Positions 30,110 through 38,540 of a DNA stretch of 64,000 nt are shown piece by piece; within the stretch, counting starts at the first letter, position 1, and each line of letters begins with the position of its first letter. Both the position numbers and the translations under genes were made by a program. The notes under the pieces were generated by a model. The model worked only from the letters and a program-made list of their open reading frames with translations. It ran no database searches and was not told the origin of the DNA. The DNA lies in assembly GCA_964418595.1 (NCBI GenBank), contig CAYQMF010000021.1:1-64000 (forward strand), given 5' to 3'. The DNA comes from CAYQMF01 sp964418595 (GTDB lineage: Bacteria; Planctomycetota; UBA1135; UBA2386).

Positions 30110-30132
30110 CGCCCGCCCGCTGTGGGCGGGCG
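30110..30132 (+). terminator. Hairpin after the integrase
   Basis: Perfect 9-bp stem CGCCCGCCC (30110-30118) / GGGCGGGCG (30124-30132), loop GCTGT. It is followed by CCTTGC rather than a T-run. It separates int from the next gene and probably terminates or attenuates its transcript. Confidence 0.5.
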
Positions 30133-30153
30133 CCTTGCGTCGCACGGAGCCAG

Positions 30154-31314
30154 ATGGCAGACGAGGAGGGTGACTTGGGAAACGGTCGTAGCGAGGTGGT
30201 CCCCGGCGCCGGAGTGCGCCACGGGTCGGCAGGCACGATCTCGGACATCGACGTCCTGACGAAGTTGCGGAGCTTGCTCCGAGCGGTGCCCGACGTGTCG
30301 CTCGCAGATCTCGAGCCGGTGCCCGCGTCCGAGGTAAAGTGCGAGCATCTCGCGAAGGCGATCGAGGCCCACTGGCGGTTTGGGCAGCCGCCGTTCTCGA
30401 TCGCGGTCGAGATCGCGCCGGGCGTCAGCATCGGCGGTTTCGATCCGGACTCGATCCTGGAACCGCGCTTCAAGGCACTCGTGGCCGACCGGGTGGCGCG
30501 CCTCCGAGCGGACTCTCCGAAGACCCGGATTCCCAAGCAGCCGAAGATCCTCTGGCCTGGCGCCCTCCTGCTGCGAGCACAGGTGGCGCCGCAGCGTGAG
30601 GCCATTCTTCGAGCCCACGCTGAGCACCGGGCGATCCTTCATCGGTTGGTCGCGCAACACCGAGCCGATGGGGGATGGCGGGAGCGTTACGACGTACCCT
30701 GGCGACCGGGCGGCGAGTGCGCCGGCGCTGGGACCCTCAAGGGAGCGCGGGATCTGAATCACCTGTGCACGACGCAGGCCAGCATCGTCGGCTCGTACCT
30801 CAAGGACGAGACAACCGGCCCCGGGGGCGAACGCCTCGACGGCCTCGAGGCGGCGCTGCTCTGCGACTACTGCTGCGCGGGATGCAAGGGCGAGGCGCTC
30901 GGGATGATCGACGCCATCTTCGCGAACGTCACCGCGGGGGACCGACGAACCGGCGCGGGTCGAAAGCCCCCCAGAATCAGTCGTGACACCATCAAGCACC
31001 GGATTCTGTTCGAGGCGGAGGCCCGGTTCCCCAAGCCTGTGGACGTGAACGCCGACTCACTCTCGGCTACGTGGCGGAACTCTGGCTTCCACGCAGCCGG
31101 CCACAAGATCGCCGAGGCGCGGGCCAGGCTGCGGGAGTCCGAGTTGCTGGGGGACGACGACGTGTTGACCGACGCAGGGCGGGAAGTGTGCCGGAAGCTC
31201 GGGGGGTTGCCGGAGTACCCCGCCCCCATGGATCGGCTCGCCGCCAAGGCTGCGCCCAGCTCGCCAGCACTTGGCAGGAAGCGCGCAACCCGTTCCGCGA
31301 AGCAGAAGCGATAG
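30154..31314 (+). CDS. Element protein of unknown function
   Basis: 386 aa, soluble and rich in Ala/Arg, with no signal or membrane segment. A four-Cys cluster, LLCDYCCAGCKGEAL (about 245-255), could bind a metal. The C-terminus is basic (LGRKRATRSAKQKR). Family not recognised. It lies alone between two hairpins (30110-30132 and 31314-31350), so it is probably an independent transcript. Position next to the integrase suggests a regulator or accessory factor, but nothing in the sequence proves this. Confidence 0.65.
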   Translation: MADEEGDLGNGRSEVVPGAGVRHGSAGTISDIDVLTKLRSLLRAVPDVSLADLEPVPASEVKCEHLAKAIEAHWRFGQPPFSIAVEIAPGVSIGGFDPDSILEPRFKALVADRVARLRADSPKTRIPKQPKILWPGALLLRAQVAPQREAILRAHAEHRAILHRLVAQHRADGGWRERYDVPWRPGGECAGAGTLKGARDLNHLCTTQASIVGSYLKDETTGPGGERLDGLEAALLCDYCCAGCKGEALGMIDAIFANVTAGDRRTGAGRKPPRISRDTIKHRILFEAEARFPKPVDVNADSLSATWRNSGFHAAGHKIAEARARLRESELLGDDDVLTDAGREVCRKLGGLPEYPAPMDRLAAKAAPSSPALGRKRATRSAKQKR

Positions 31315-31350
31315 AGGTCCCACTTAGGTCCCGGGACCAAGTGGGACCTC
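31314..31350 (+). terminator. Long 12-bp-stem hairpin after the unknown gene
   Basis: GAGGTCCCACTT (31314-31325) pairs perfectly with AAGTGGGACCTC (31339-31350). The 13-base loop itself contains the palindrome GGTCCCGGGACC, so alternative foldings are possible. It begins at the last base of the stop codon. No clear T-tract follows (GTCATCGTCT). Confidence 0.6.
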
Positions 31351-31421
31351 GTCATCGTCTCGTTGGATCGCACGCTGCCCCACGCTGTCGCGCACTTCGC
31401 CGAGGTGGCGAGTGCGACGAT

Positions 31422-31775
31422 ATGCGACCCAACGATCACGACGACGATTCCTTCATCCCACTCGAAGAGTGGTGCCCGCGTTGGCCCGGCCTCTCCGGTG
31501 GCCGCAGGCTGCATCGATCGAGTCTCTACCGGTGGTATCTGCACGGCGTTGCGGGCGTGCGCCTCGAGACGCAGGTCGTCCCGGGGGTGGGTCGGTGTGC
31601 CACGCCCCGTGCCGTTCGCGAGTTCATCGCTGCGGTCAGCGCTGCACGCGACGGCGATCGGCATCTGCCACCCCGCCGGCGTGGTTCGCGCGCGTCGGCG
31701 CGCGCTCCTCGCCAGCACCGCGCTCTCGAGCGGCATGGACTCGAACGATCCCCCGACGCGAACGGACACGGATGA
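31422..31775 (+). CDS. DUF1580-type helix-turn-helix protein
   Basis: 117 aa. The N-terminal FIPLEEWCPRWPG..RRLHRSSLYRWYLHGVAGVRLET, followed by GVGRCATPRAVREFIAAV, fits DUF1580, a family of small winged-helix/AlpA-like proteins found in planctomycete mobile elements. The helix-turn-helix suggests DNA binding, as an excisionase or an early-gene regulator. It ends inside the start of the primase gene (ATGA overlap at 31772-31775), so the two are coupled. The C-terminal 45 residues are Arg-rich and low complexity. Confidence 0.7.
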   Translation: MRPNDHDDDSFIPLEEWCPRWPGLSGGRRLHRSSLYRWYLHGVAGVRLETQVVPGVGRCATPRAVREFIAAVSAARDGDRHLPPRRRGSRASARAPRQHRALERHGLERSPDANGHG

Positions 31776-34414
31776 GGCACAACAGCGCTTCCAGGAAGAC
31801 CAGGCACACGGCAGGTCGCCCGTGCGGGGTCTGCGGCGGCCACGACGGTCTGCCCCGAGGTCAAGGCAAGCGGTGCTCCGGCTGGACGACGGCGGACGGC
31901 TACGCGCACTGCAGCCGCGAGGAGCACGCGCGCGGGCTGCCGCAGGAAGGCGGAGGCACATACGCGCACCGGCTGAACGGCGCGTGCAGGTGCGGCGTGT
32001 TCCATAGTGGCGCGGGCGCCGCCACCGATTCGCCCGCAAGGCGGACGTCGTCTGGCGTCCGGACTCCGCCCAAGATCACCCGCTACGAGATCCGCGACGC
32101 CGAGGGCAAGGTCGTGGCCGTGCACGTGCGCCGCGACCTTGAGGGAGGGAAGCGGATCACGTGGGAGCAGCCGAACGGGCACCGCGGGCTCCGCGGGCAG
32201 CCTGTCGCCAACCTGCCCCTGTACCGACTGCCCGAGATGCTGAGCGCACCGAACGGCGAGACGGTGATCGTGGTGGAGGGCGAGAAGGCAACCGACGCGC
32301 TCCACCGCGCTGGGCTCGTCGCCGTTGGCACCGTGACCGGGGCGACGGGCACGCCGAGCGACTCCAGCTTGCGGCCGCTGGTCGGCCGGGACGTCGTCCT
32401 GTGGCCGGATCACGATGAGGTTGGTCGCGACCACATGAGGCGCATCGGTGCGGCGCTGGTCAGGCTCGGCGGCAAGCCGCGGTTGCTGAACTGGCCCGAA
32501 GCCCGCGATCCTGGCGACGATGCTGCGGACTTCCTCGCCCGCGGGGGAACCGCGCCCGACGTGCGCCTCCTGATCGCGGATGCGCAACCGGTCTCCGCCG
32601 AGGCGGAGCCGACCGACGCTGCTGTTGAGCGGCGGCCCAGCCGCAGCCAGTCCTCGGAGTTGGTCGACCTCGTCCATCAACGCGACGCGGAGCTGTGGCA
32701 CCACCGCGGCGAGGCTTTCGCGACGGTCCTCGCGGACGCGGGGCACCGCGAGCACTGGCCACTCCGTTCAGCGCCGTTGCGAGACTTGCTGGCCCGGACC
32801 TACTTCGACGCCAGTGGCCGCGTTCCTTCCAGCCAAGCGCTCACGGATGCCCTGAACGTGCTCGTTTGTCAGGCGCGCTACCGCGGACCTGAGCATGAGA
32901 CTGCCGTTCGCGTCGCCCAACATGGCGATCGCATCTACCTCGACCTCTGCGACGCCGCCTGGCGCGTCGTGGACATCTCGAACAACCGCTGGCGCGTCAT
33001 CGAGAACTCGCCGGTCCGATTCACCCGCCGGAATGGGATGCAGGCACTGCCGGAGCCGGTCCGCGGTGGGAGCCTGGACGACCTACGCAAGATCACGAAC
33101 GTCCCCGAGGACGACGACTGGCGCTTGGTCGTGGCGTGGGTGGTGGCCACGCTGTTTCGCGGGCCGTATTGCATCCTCGCGTTGCAAGGGGAACAAGGCT
33201 CGGCCAAGAGCACGTTCGCCAAGATGCTCCGTAGCGTCGTCGATCCCCACGATGTCCCGCTCCGTCGGCCGCCGCGCGACGAGCGCGACTTGATGATCGC
33301 GGCGACGAACAACTTGTTGGTCGGATACGACAACCTCAGCGGCTTGCGGACAGACCTCGCCGACGCTCTCTGCTCGCTCGCGACGGGAGCCGGCTTCGGC
33401 ACGAGGCGCCTGTTCAGCGACGGCGACGAACACCTCTGCGCCGCGATGCGTCCGATGCTGATCAACGGCATCGACGACATCTGCGTCCGCGGCGACCTCG
33501 CTGACCGAGCCGTGATCCTGACCCTGCCGCCCATCCCGGACACGAAGAGGCGGGCCGAGTCCGAGTTGTGGGAGCAGTACCACGCGATCAGGCCTGCGGT
33601 CCTTGGCGCGCTTCTTGACATCGCTTCTGGGGTGCTGCGGGAGCGGCCTGAGGTGAAGCTGACCCGGATGCCTCGCATGGCTGACTTCGCACGTATCGGC
33701 GCGGCCGTCGAGCGCGTGCTCGGGTGGGGTGAAGGGGCGTTTCTGGCCGCGTACGACCGAAACCGCACTGGCGGTGCGGTGGCCGTCATCGAGGGTTCTG
33801 TCGTGGGGGCGGCGCTGCTTGGTTGGTTGGAGGGTCGGGACTCGTGGTCCGGGACGCCCGCTGACCTGCTCAGGGAACTGAACGCGGTGGCGTCCGAGGA
33901 GGAGCGGGCGACTCGCGGTTGGCCAGATTCCGCACGCGGCATGACCGCAGCGGTGATCCGACTGGCGCCCGCGCTTCGCGGACACGGCGTCGGCGTCGAG
34001 CGGGTGCGGAAAGGCCACAAGTCGTCCCGGGTCACCCGGTTCTACCGGCTGGGAGGTGAACTCGCGGAGTCGGGTCGGCAACCGTCGGCATCGTCGGCAC
34101 CGGCGGCATCTTCGGCGTCCGCCCGAGGACCGGCGCCTGATCCGACGCCGAGACGTGCCGACGGTGGTGCCGACGGAGGCGCGTCCGCTTCAGCCACACC
34201 GTCGGCAGACCGTCGGCAAGGCCGTGAGCGGGGAGGCGCCAAGCGGTGCGGAGTCCCTGCCTCCGCCGACGATGCCGACGGTGCCGACGGTCGTCCGCGG
34301 GTCTCGTCCCGCCCTTCGCCTCCGGCGCCGGTCGTCGGCCCCGGGGATCGGAGCCGGGACAAGAACGTTGTCGAGGCTGGCGGTCTCACCTGGGAATGGG
34401 AGGGTGAGCTGTGA
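31772..34414 (+). CDS. TOPRIM primase / P-loop helicase
   Basis: 880 aa. The N-terminal zinc-finger-like segment has CGVCGGHDG...CSGW...HCSRE (about 18-48). A TOPRIM domain follows: ETVIVVEGEKATDAL (about 164) and VVLWPDHDEVGRDHM (about 207-220), the Glu and DxD residues binding Mg. A P-loop ATPase domain has Walker A GEQGSAKSTFAKML (about 473) and LLVGYDNLSGL further on, as in phage and plasmid replicative helicases. The last 130 residues are a low-complexity Ala/Ser/Pro/Arg tail. Such proteins start autonomous replication of phages and satellites. ATG at 31772 overlaps the previous stop; its own stop overlaps the next GTG. Confidence 0.85.
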   Translation: MRHNSASRKTRHTAGRPCGVCGGHDGLPRGQGKRCSGWTTADGYAHCSREEHARGLPQEGGGTYAHRLNGACRCGVFHSGAGAATDSPARRTSSGVRTPPKITRYEIRDAEGKVVAVHVRRDLEGGKRITWEQPNGHRGLRGQPVANLPLYRLPEMLSAPNGETVIVVEGEKATDALHRAGLVAVGTVTGATGTPSDSSLRPLVGRDVVLWPDHDEVGRDHMRRIGAALVRLGGKPRLLNWPEARDPGDDAADFLARGGTAPDVRLLIADAQPVSAEAEPTDAAVERRPSRSQSSELVDLVHQRDAELWHHRGEAFATVLADAGHREHWPLRSAPLRDLLARTYFDASGRVPSSQALTDALNVLVCQARYRGPEHETAVRVAQHGDRIYLDLCDAAWRVVDISNNRWRVIENSPVRFTRRNGMQALPEPVRGGSLDDLRKITNVPEDDDWRLVVAWVVATLFRGPYCILALQGEQGSAKSTFAKMLRSVVDPHDVPLRRPPRDERDLMIAATNNLLVGYDNLSGLRTDLADALCSLATGAGFGTRRLFSDGDEHLCAAMRPMLINGIDDICVRGDLADRAVILTLPPIPDTKRRAESELWEQYHAIRPAVLGALLDIASGVLRERPEVKLTRMPRMADFARIGAAVERVLGWGEGAFLAAYDRNRTGGAVAVIEGSVVGAALLGWLEGRDSWSGTPADLLRELNAVASEEERATRGWPDSARGMTAAVIRLAPALRGHGVGVERVRKGHKSSRVTRFYRLGGELAESGRQPSASSAPAASSASARGPAPDPTPRRADGGADGGASASATPSADRRQGRERGGAKRCGVPASADDADGADGRPRVSSRPSPPAPVVGPGDRSRDKNVVEAGGLTWEWEGEL

Positions 34415-34824
34415 GCCTCAAGCTCCTCGACGTGCTCGACGCCCTGCGGCGCCTTGACGTGCGTCTGGTCACCCGACGCGGCAGACCGCCTCGGCTCCGG
34501 GCACCGAGGGTTCCGCCCCTCAGCTTGATGACCGCGGCGCGAACGCACCGAGACGTCCTGCCGGCCGTCCTGCGGCTCACCCCGGCGCTGGGGATCGCGG
34601 TGGTCCGCCTGCTCGCCGAACTGGTCGACGATCGCAGATCCCGTCCGCCGGAGATCCTCGAAGGGCTTGGGTTGCTCGACCCCTTCGGCCTTGCCTGCCG
34701 GGTCGAGGACGAGCTGTCGCGTCGCGGGGCCGCCGCGGCGGTGGAGCTCGTCGAGTCGCTGTTCGAGGCCGAGACCCGGTGCGACGCGCTCGCGCTGGCC
34801 CGCATCGAGGGCGGCGTCCCGTGA
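34411..34824 (+). CDS. Small protein with TubC-docking-like N-terminus
   Basis: 137 aa. GTG at 34411 overlaps the primase stop (GTGA). Residues 1-55 (LLDVLDALRRLDVRLVTRRG...LRAPRVPPLSLMTAARTHRDVLPAVL) follow the pattern of TubC N-terminal docking domains, small alpha-beta modules that mediate protein pairing. The rest is helical and unrecognised. Coupled translation with the primase suggests an accessory replication factor; this is inference. Confidence 0.6.
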   Translation: MSLKLLDVLDALRRLDVRLVTRRGRPPRLRAPRVPPLSLMTAARTHRDVLPAVLRLTPALGIAVVRLLAELVDDRRSRPPEILEGLGLLDPFGLACRVEDELSRRGAAAAVELVESLFEAETRCDALALARIEGGVP

Positions 34825-34906
34825 GGCGCACGGCCGTCGGGTCCTTCCACCGGGGGGCACATGCCACTCGGGCGGCAGCGCGTGCTTTTTCTCTGGGAAC
34901 TACCGC

Positions 34907-35602
34907 ATGACTTCCGCTAACTCTTTGGGGGACCCCAAACCGGCCCCGTCTTCGCAGGGGAGGGGGGCGTTGCGCGTGGAGCGCCGCCCCATCTCCTCGC
35001 TCCACACGGACCCGGACAACGCGCGCCGGCACGACGAGGCCAACCTCGCGGCGATCCGGGCGAGCCTCGCGCAGTTCGGCCAGCAGAAGCCGATCGTCGT
35101 GGCGCCGGACGGCCGCGTGGTAGCCGGCAACGGGACGCTCGACGCTGCGCGCGCGCTCGGCTGGACGGAGATCGACGTGGTCGAGACGCAGCTCGAGGCC
35201 GCGGCCGCGACCGCCTACGCCATCGCGGACAACCGGACGGCCGAACTCGCCGCGTGGGACGACGCGAAGCTCTCGGCCGAGCTGGCGAAGCTGGTCGACG
35301 ATCCGGACCTCCAGGCCGCCACGGGGTTCGATCCGGCCGCGGTCGACCTGCTGCTCTCCAGGGTCGCCCAGGACTCGGGGTCGACGGAGGTTCAGAGTGC
35401 CGAGCAGAGCTGGCAGGGGATGCCGACCTTCGACACCCAGGACAAGACCGCGTTCCGCCAGTTCACCGTCCACTGCCCCGACCACGCCGCGGTCGAGCTG
35501 CTCGCCGAGCGGCTCGGGATCAAGCTCACCGAGCGGACGCGCGCGTTCTGGTTCCCGCCAGTCGAGATCGAGACCTACGCCGACAAGCGCTACACGACAT
35601 GA
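34907..35602 (+). CDS. ParB/sulfiredoxin-fold domain protein
   Basis: 231 aa. ParB-N domain: VERRPISSLHTDPDNARRHDE, then LAAIRASLAQFGQQKPIVVAPDGRVVAGNGTLDAARALGW (residues 35-90), the NTP-binding and nuclease-like fold. The C-terminal half (about 150-231) is distinct. It overlaps the following glycosyltransferase gene by 4 bases (ATGA). In phages such ParB-domain proteins commonly sit next to DNA-modifying enzymes just ahead of the terminase, which is the context here. It is not a chromosome-partition ParB: it lacks the long HTH/dimerisation part and has no ParA partner. Confidence 0.82.
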   Translation: MTSANSLGDPKPAPSSQGRGALRVERRPISSLHTDPDNARRHDEANLAAIRASLAQFGQQKPIVVAPDGRVVAGNGTLDAARALGWTEIDVVETQLEAAAATAYAIADNRTAELAAWDDAKLSAELAKLVDDPDLQAATGFDPAAVDLLLSRVAQDSGSTEVQSAEQSWQGMPTFDTQDKTAFRQFTVHCPDHAAVELLAERLGIKLTERTRAFWFPPVEIETYADKRYTT

Positions 35603-36468
35603 ACCCGCAGTTCCCGATCTTCATCCCGTCGAAGGGCCGCTTCGACAGCCGCATCACCATGCGGGCGTTCGACGCGATGGGTGTCCCGTTCCGCGTGATC
35701 GTCGAGGCGCAGGAGTTCGACAGCTACGCCGCGGTCCTCGGGCGCGAGCGGCTCCTCATGCTCGACCCGGCGTTCCAGCGCGACTACGACACCTGCGACG
35801 AGCACGGCGGCACGAAGAGCAGGGGCAGCGGGCCGGCCCGCAACTTCGCGTGGCACGTCGCCGCGAGCGAAGGCGCGCCGTGGCACTGGGTCGTCGACGA
35901 CAACATCAAGGGGTTCTTCCGCTTCAACCGCAACCTGAAGGTGCCCGTCGCCGACGGCACGGTCTTCCGCTGCATGGAGGACTTCTGCCTCCGCTACCGC
36001 AACATCGCGATGGCGGGGCCGCAGTACTTCATGTTCGTCGTGCGGAAGACCAAGCTCCCGCCGCTCGTGCTCAACACGCGCGTCTACTCCTGCAACCTGA
36101 TCCGGACCGACGCGCCCTTCCGCTGGCGCGCCCGCTACAACGAGGACGTCGACCTGTCGCTGCGGATGCTCAAGGCCGGCTGGGTGACGGTGCTCTTCAA
36201 CGCCTTCCTGCAATACAAGCTCACGACGCAGACCGTCGCGGGCGGCAACACGGATGCGTTCTACGCGCGCGAGGGGACGGCGCCGAAGTCGGAGATGATC
36301 GCCCGGCTCCACCCCGACGTCGCGCGCGTCGCGTGGCGGTTCGGTCGCGTGCACCATCACGTCGACTACCGGCCGTTCCGCCGGAACCGGCTCGTGCTCC
36401 GGCAGGGTGTCGCGCCGCCGGTCGGCGTGGACGACTACGGGATGCGACTCGTCGAGGTGAGCCCGTGA
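35599..36468 (+). CDS. Putative DNA-base glycosyltransferase (TAGT-like, GT-A fold)
   Basis: 289 aa. Starts FPIFIPSKGRFDSRIT; WHWVVDDNIKGFFRFN carries the acidic metal-binding motif in place of DxD, and RYNEDVDLSLRMLKAGW is the acidic acceptor-side motif of GT-A enzymes. This pattern, including SRGSGPARNF, fits the TET-associated glycosyltransferase (TAGT) family. That family is predicted to add sugars to hydroxymethylated bases in phage DNA. Coupling to the ParB gene and position before terminase-like genes agree with a DNA target. No TET/JBP hydroxylase or thymidylate-synthase-like hydroxymethylase gene lies in the element, so the acceptor is open. Confidence 0.72.
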   Translation: MNPQFPIFIPSKGRFDSRITMRAFDAMGVPFRVIVEAQEFDSYAAVLGRERLLMLDPAFQRDYDTCDEHGGTKSRGSGPARNFAWHVAASEGAPWHWVVDDNIKGFFRFNRNLKVPVADGTVFRCMEDFCLRYRNIAMAGPQYFMFVVRKTKLPPLVLNTRVYSCNLIRTDAPFRWRARYNEDVDLSLRMLKAGWVTVLFNAFLQYKLTTQTVAGGNTDAFYAREGTAPKSEMIARLHPDVARVAWRFGRVHHHVDYRPFRRNRLVLRQGVAPPVGVDDYGMRLVEVSP

Positions 36469-36749
36469 GCGAGCGCGGCGACCTGCGCATCCTGCTCAAG
36501 CTGGCCCGCCAGCCGGGGTGGTTCTCGGAGTTGCCGGACGGCATCCGGAAGGCCGTGGTCTCGAAGCTGGTGGGGGTGCTCAACAACGAGAAGGCGCGCC
36601 CGCGCGAGATCCTCGGCGTGGCGAAGGTCCTGGCCGTGCTCGAGCGGGCCGACATGGAGCGCGCGAAGCTCGCGTTGCAGGTGGTGGTGGAGGAGGACGA
36701 CGAGGAGGAATTCGATGGGGATCAAGGTTCGACGACGTCGGCGGAGTGA
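36465..36749 (+). CDS. Small terminase-region protein, unknown
   Basis: 94 aa. GTG at 36465 overlaps the glycosyltransferase stop (GTGA). Content: LRILLKLARQPGWFSELPDGIRKAVVSKLVGVLNNEKARPREILGVAKVLAVLERADMER, then an acidic tail (EEDDEEEFDGD). Helical and cytoplasmic. Short proteins of this plan are frequently found just upstream of terminase genes in phages. The next gene starts 35 bases before this one ends. Confidence 0.6.
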   Translation: MSERGDLRILLKLARQPGWFSELPDGIRKAVVSKLVGVLNNEKARPREILGVAKVLAVLERADMERAKLALQVVVEEDDEEEFDGDQGSTTSAE

Positions 36750-37047
36750 TGCCTTCGGCCCGGAGGAGTCCGACGAGAAGGTCGCGCAGTGGCGTGCCCA
36801 CCGCGCGGAGATCGAGCGGCTCAAGCTGGAGAAGATGCGCGGCGAGATGTTGGACCGCGCGACCGCGATGGCGATGTTCGCAGGCTGGGTGCGGACGTTC
36901 GCGCGGGGCGTGATGGCGGTGGAGGGGCGCATGGCTCACCTGCTGACGGACGAGCAGCGCCGGACGCTGAAGGAGGAGCACCGGCTGCTGCTCGAGGCGT
37001 TGAGCAGGTCGGGGGAGAAGTTGAAGGACAAGGACACAAACGGTTGA
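36715..37047 (+). CDS. Candidate small terminase subunit-like protein
   Basis: 110 aa, basic N-terminus (GIKVRRRRRSDAFG) followed by a long helical or coiled-coil body (KVAQWRAHRAEIERLKLEKMRGEMLDRATAMAMFAGWVRTFARGVMAVEGRMAHLLTDEQ). The order and look are those of Nu1/TerS-type small terminase subunits that select DNA for packaging. No large subunit follows in the element. If right, this matches phage satellites that redirect a helper phage packaging motor. Confidence in the function is low; confidence in the gene is moderate. Confidence 0.5.
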   Translation: MGIKVRRRRRSDAFGPEESDEKVAQWRAHRAEIERLKLEKMRGEMLDRATAMAMFAGWVRTFARGVMAVEGRMAHLLTDEQRRTLKEEHRLLLEALSRSGEKLKDKDTNG

Positions 37048-37419
37048 TCTGACCCACGAATGCGCCGGGGCAGCGTCCATGGGCCTGACCGTTCTCCGGA
37101 CGTCGGCGTCGGGTTCTTCCGCGGGCCTCAGGCGGACGAGGGCGTGGGCGGCAGCGGCTGGCTGGCACTCGCGGGCGACTCGGGACCAAGGCCGAGAAGG
37201 GGGTCTGTTCATCCTTCATTGACCGCGGCGGGTCCGCCGCAGAGACTTCCTCGTCCAGGGGCGCCACCAGGGGCGGCCGCACCCACACGCCTGGAAGCGG
37301 TGGGACGGGCATGCTCGAGGCGTCGATCGGCGCGAGAGTGACAAGGGAAAGAATCCTGGCCGTTCTCAATAAGTTGGCCCTTGCACGGTACGAAGGACGC
37401 TGCGTACCGTTCCTAGTCT
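37048..37419. other. Non-coding gap between packaging-like genes and cargo
   Basis: No convincing gene in 372 bases. Near its right end is the inverted repeat ACGGTACG (37385-37392) / CGTACCGT (37403-37410), 10 bases before the next ATG, a candidate operator or hairpin. Base composition begins to fall here toward the AT-richer cargo. Confidence 0.5.
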
Positions 37420-37815
37420 ATGGGACACACAGCGCTGCTCTCGTTCCTCCTCGGCACGGCGACTGGACTGGCGGCGGTGTCCGCAAAACCGGCGACTTCG
37501 CGATCAGGAGACTGCCCGTGCCCTCACCTGGAGTCGATCGTCTCGGATGTCGGAGACTGTTTCATCGTGACGCAAGCGATCATTAGCTCGCCCACGGCCG
37601 GCAAGTGTAAGTACGACGACCCGTTTTGCCAAGACAGCACTCTGCTGAAGTGCGGTTGGATCGTCCAATTCAACGTGCAGCAGCTGGCCCAGCCACCAGG
37701 GTGCTGTACAGGCAGCGGGCTATTGCTCTCGCACCAGAATAACACGCTCGACAGCGCGTGCGCGCCGGTAGACGAGGGCGCGGTCAACGGGGCGGTAGGA
37801 CCGCTCTGTTCGTAG
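37420..37815 (+). CDS. Small secreted Cys-rich protein
   Basis: 131 aa. Signal peptide MGHTALLSFLLGTATGLAAVSA followed by a mature part with ten cysteines (for example GDCPCP, KCKYDDPFCQD, PPGCCTG, DSACAP). The even count suggests disulfides outside the cytoplasm. Family not recognised. It starts 10 bases after the inverted repeat 37385-37410 and overlaps the next gene by 58 bases. Its lower GC sets it apart from the host genes. Confidence 0.6.
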   Translation: MGHTALLSFLLGTATGLAAVSAKPATSRSGDCPCPHLESIVSDVGDCFIVTQAIISSPTAGKCKYDDPFCQDSTLLKCGWIVQFNVQQLAQPPGCCTGSGLLLSHQNNTLDSACAPVDEGAVNGAVGPLCS

Positions 37816-38540
37816 CTTTTCTCTTAGGTCTTCTGTGTTCCGGAACCGTGGCCTTGGCAGTCTCGCATTCTTGGAGCCCGCAGGGTCGTCAGGCGCCCTC
37901 CGATGCAGCGCCCCTAAGAGAGCATGTTGCAGTGGACTCCGTCACCGCTACAGGACCGGTCGAGATTGCGGGGGAGCGCCACGCGACACTTCAGGCGACA
38001 GAAGACGTCGTGAGTCGTCAGCTGCTTGTCGACCATTCTGATTACGCTGGGGCGGATCTTGGATTGGCCGAATGCGATCGTGTGATCTCTCGCCTCGGAA
38101 GCAATCCTTCTCCCTCACCCGAGTTTCTGCGGACATTCAACGTCGAGGCGCTGCAGCGCAACCCAGAGTTCAATCCGGCGCGGCGGTCCTTGTCCGACGT
38201 CGAGCGAGAAGCGCTGCGAGCGATCATCGAAGAAGGCGCTCACAGAATCGCCGAGCTACAGCTTGGATACGGATTGGAAATGCAACTGGCCATCAAGAGG
38301 TACATCATAGAATGCAACCCGCCGGCGCTCGAGGGCCGAGTCCGGAGTAGCCTAGGAGACTTGCCGTCTGCCGAAGGGGTCATTTCCATCGCGGTGATCG
38401 CGGGGCCGGGGCCTAGACAGCGTCGCAAAGTGGTATTGACAAGACAGAACTCGCCGGAGTTGGCGAAGGCCATCGGACAGTTGGGCGAAGAGCAAGTCTT
38501 GCTCAGGAGACGGGTTTCTCACTTCTTCTCTAGGAAGTGA
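37758..38540 (+). CDS. Membrane-anchored or secreted cargo protein, unknown
   Basis: 260 aa from the GTG at 37758. Very basic N-terminus (RAGRRGRGQRGGR) then one hydrophobic segment (TALFVAFLLGLLCSGTVALAVS), giving a signal anchor or signal peptide. The remainder is soluble and helical, ending with the basic RQRRKVVLTRQNS...LLRRRVSHFFSRK. Family not recognised. Lower GC than the host genes. Its stop overlaps the next gene (GTGA), so it forms an operon with the genes on both sides. Confidence 0.6.
   Translation: MRAGRRGRGQRGGRTALFVAFLLGLLCSGTVALAVSHSWSPQGRQAPSDAAPLREHVAVDSVTATGPVEIAGERHATLQATEDVVSRQLLVDHSDYAGADLGLAECDRVISRLGSNPSPSPEFLRTFNVEALQRNPEFNPARRSLSDVEREALRAIIEEGAHRIAELQLGYGLEMQLAIKRYIIECNPPALEGRVRSSLGDLPSAEGVISIAVIAGPGPRQRRKVVLTRQNSPELAKAIGQLGEEQVLLRRRVSHFFSRK

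Noticed and set aside
31363..32007. Alternative plus-strand frame overlapping the DUF1580 and primase starts
   Set aside because: It has no recognisable motif, while the other two frames give DUF1580 and the primase zinc-finger with an ATGA junction.
34907..35602. Chromosome or plasmid partition ParB with parS
   Set aside because: Only the ParB-N fold is present, with no ParA gene, no ParB HTH/dimer domain and no parS-like repeats nearby; phage-type ParB-domain protein is the better reading.
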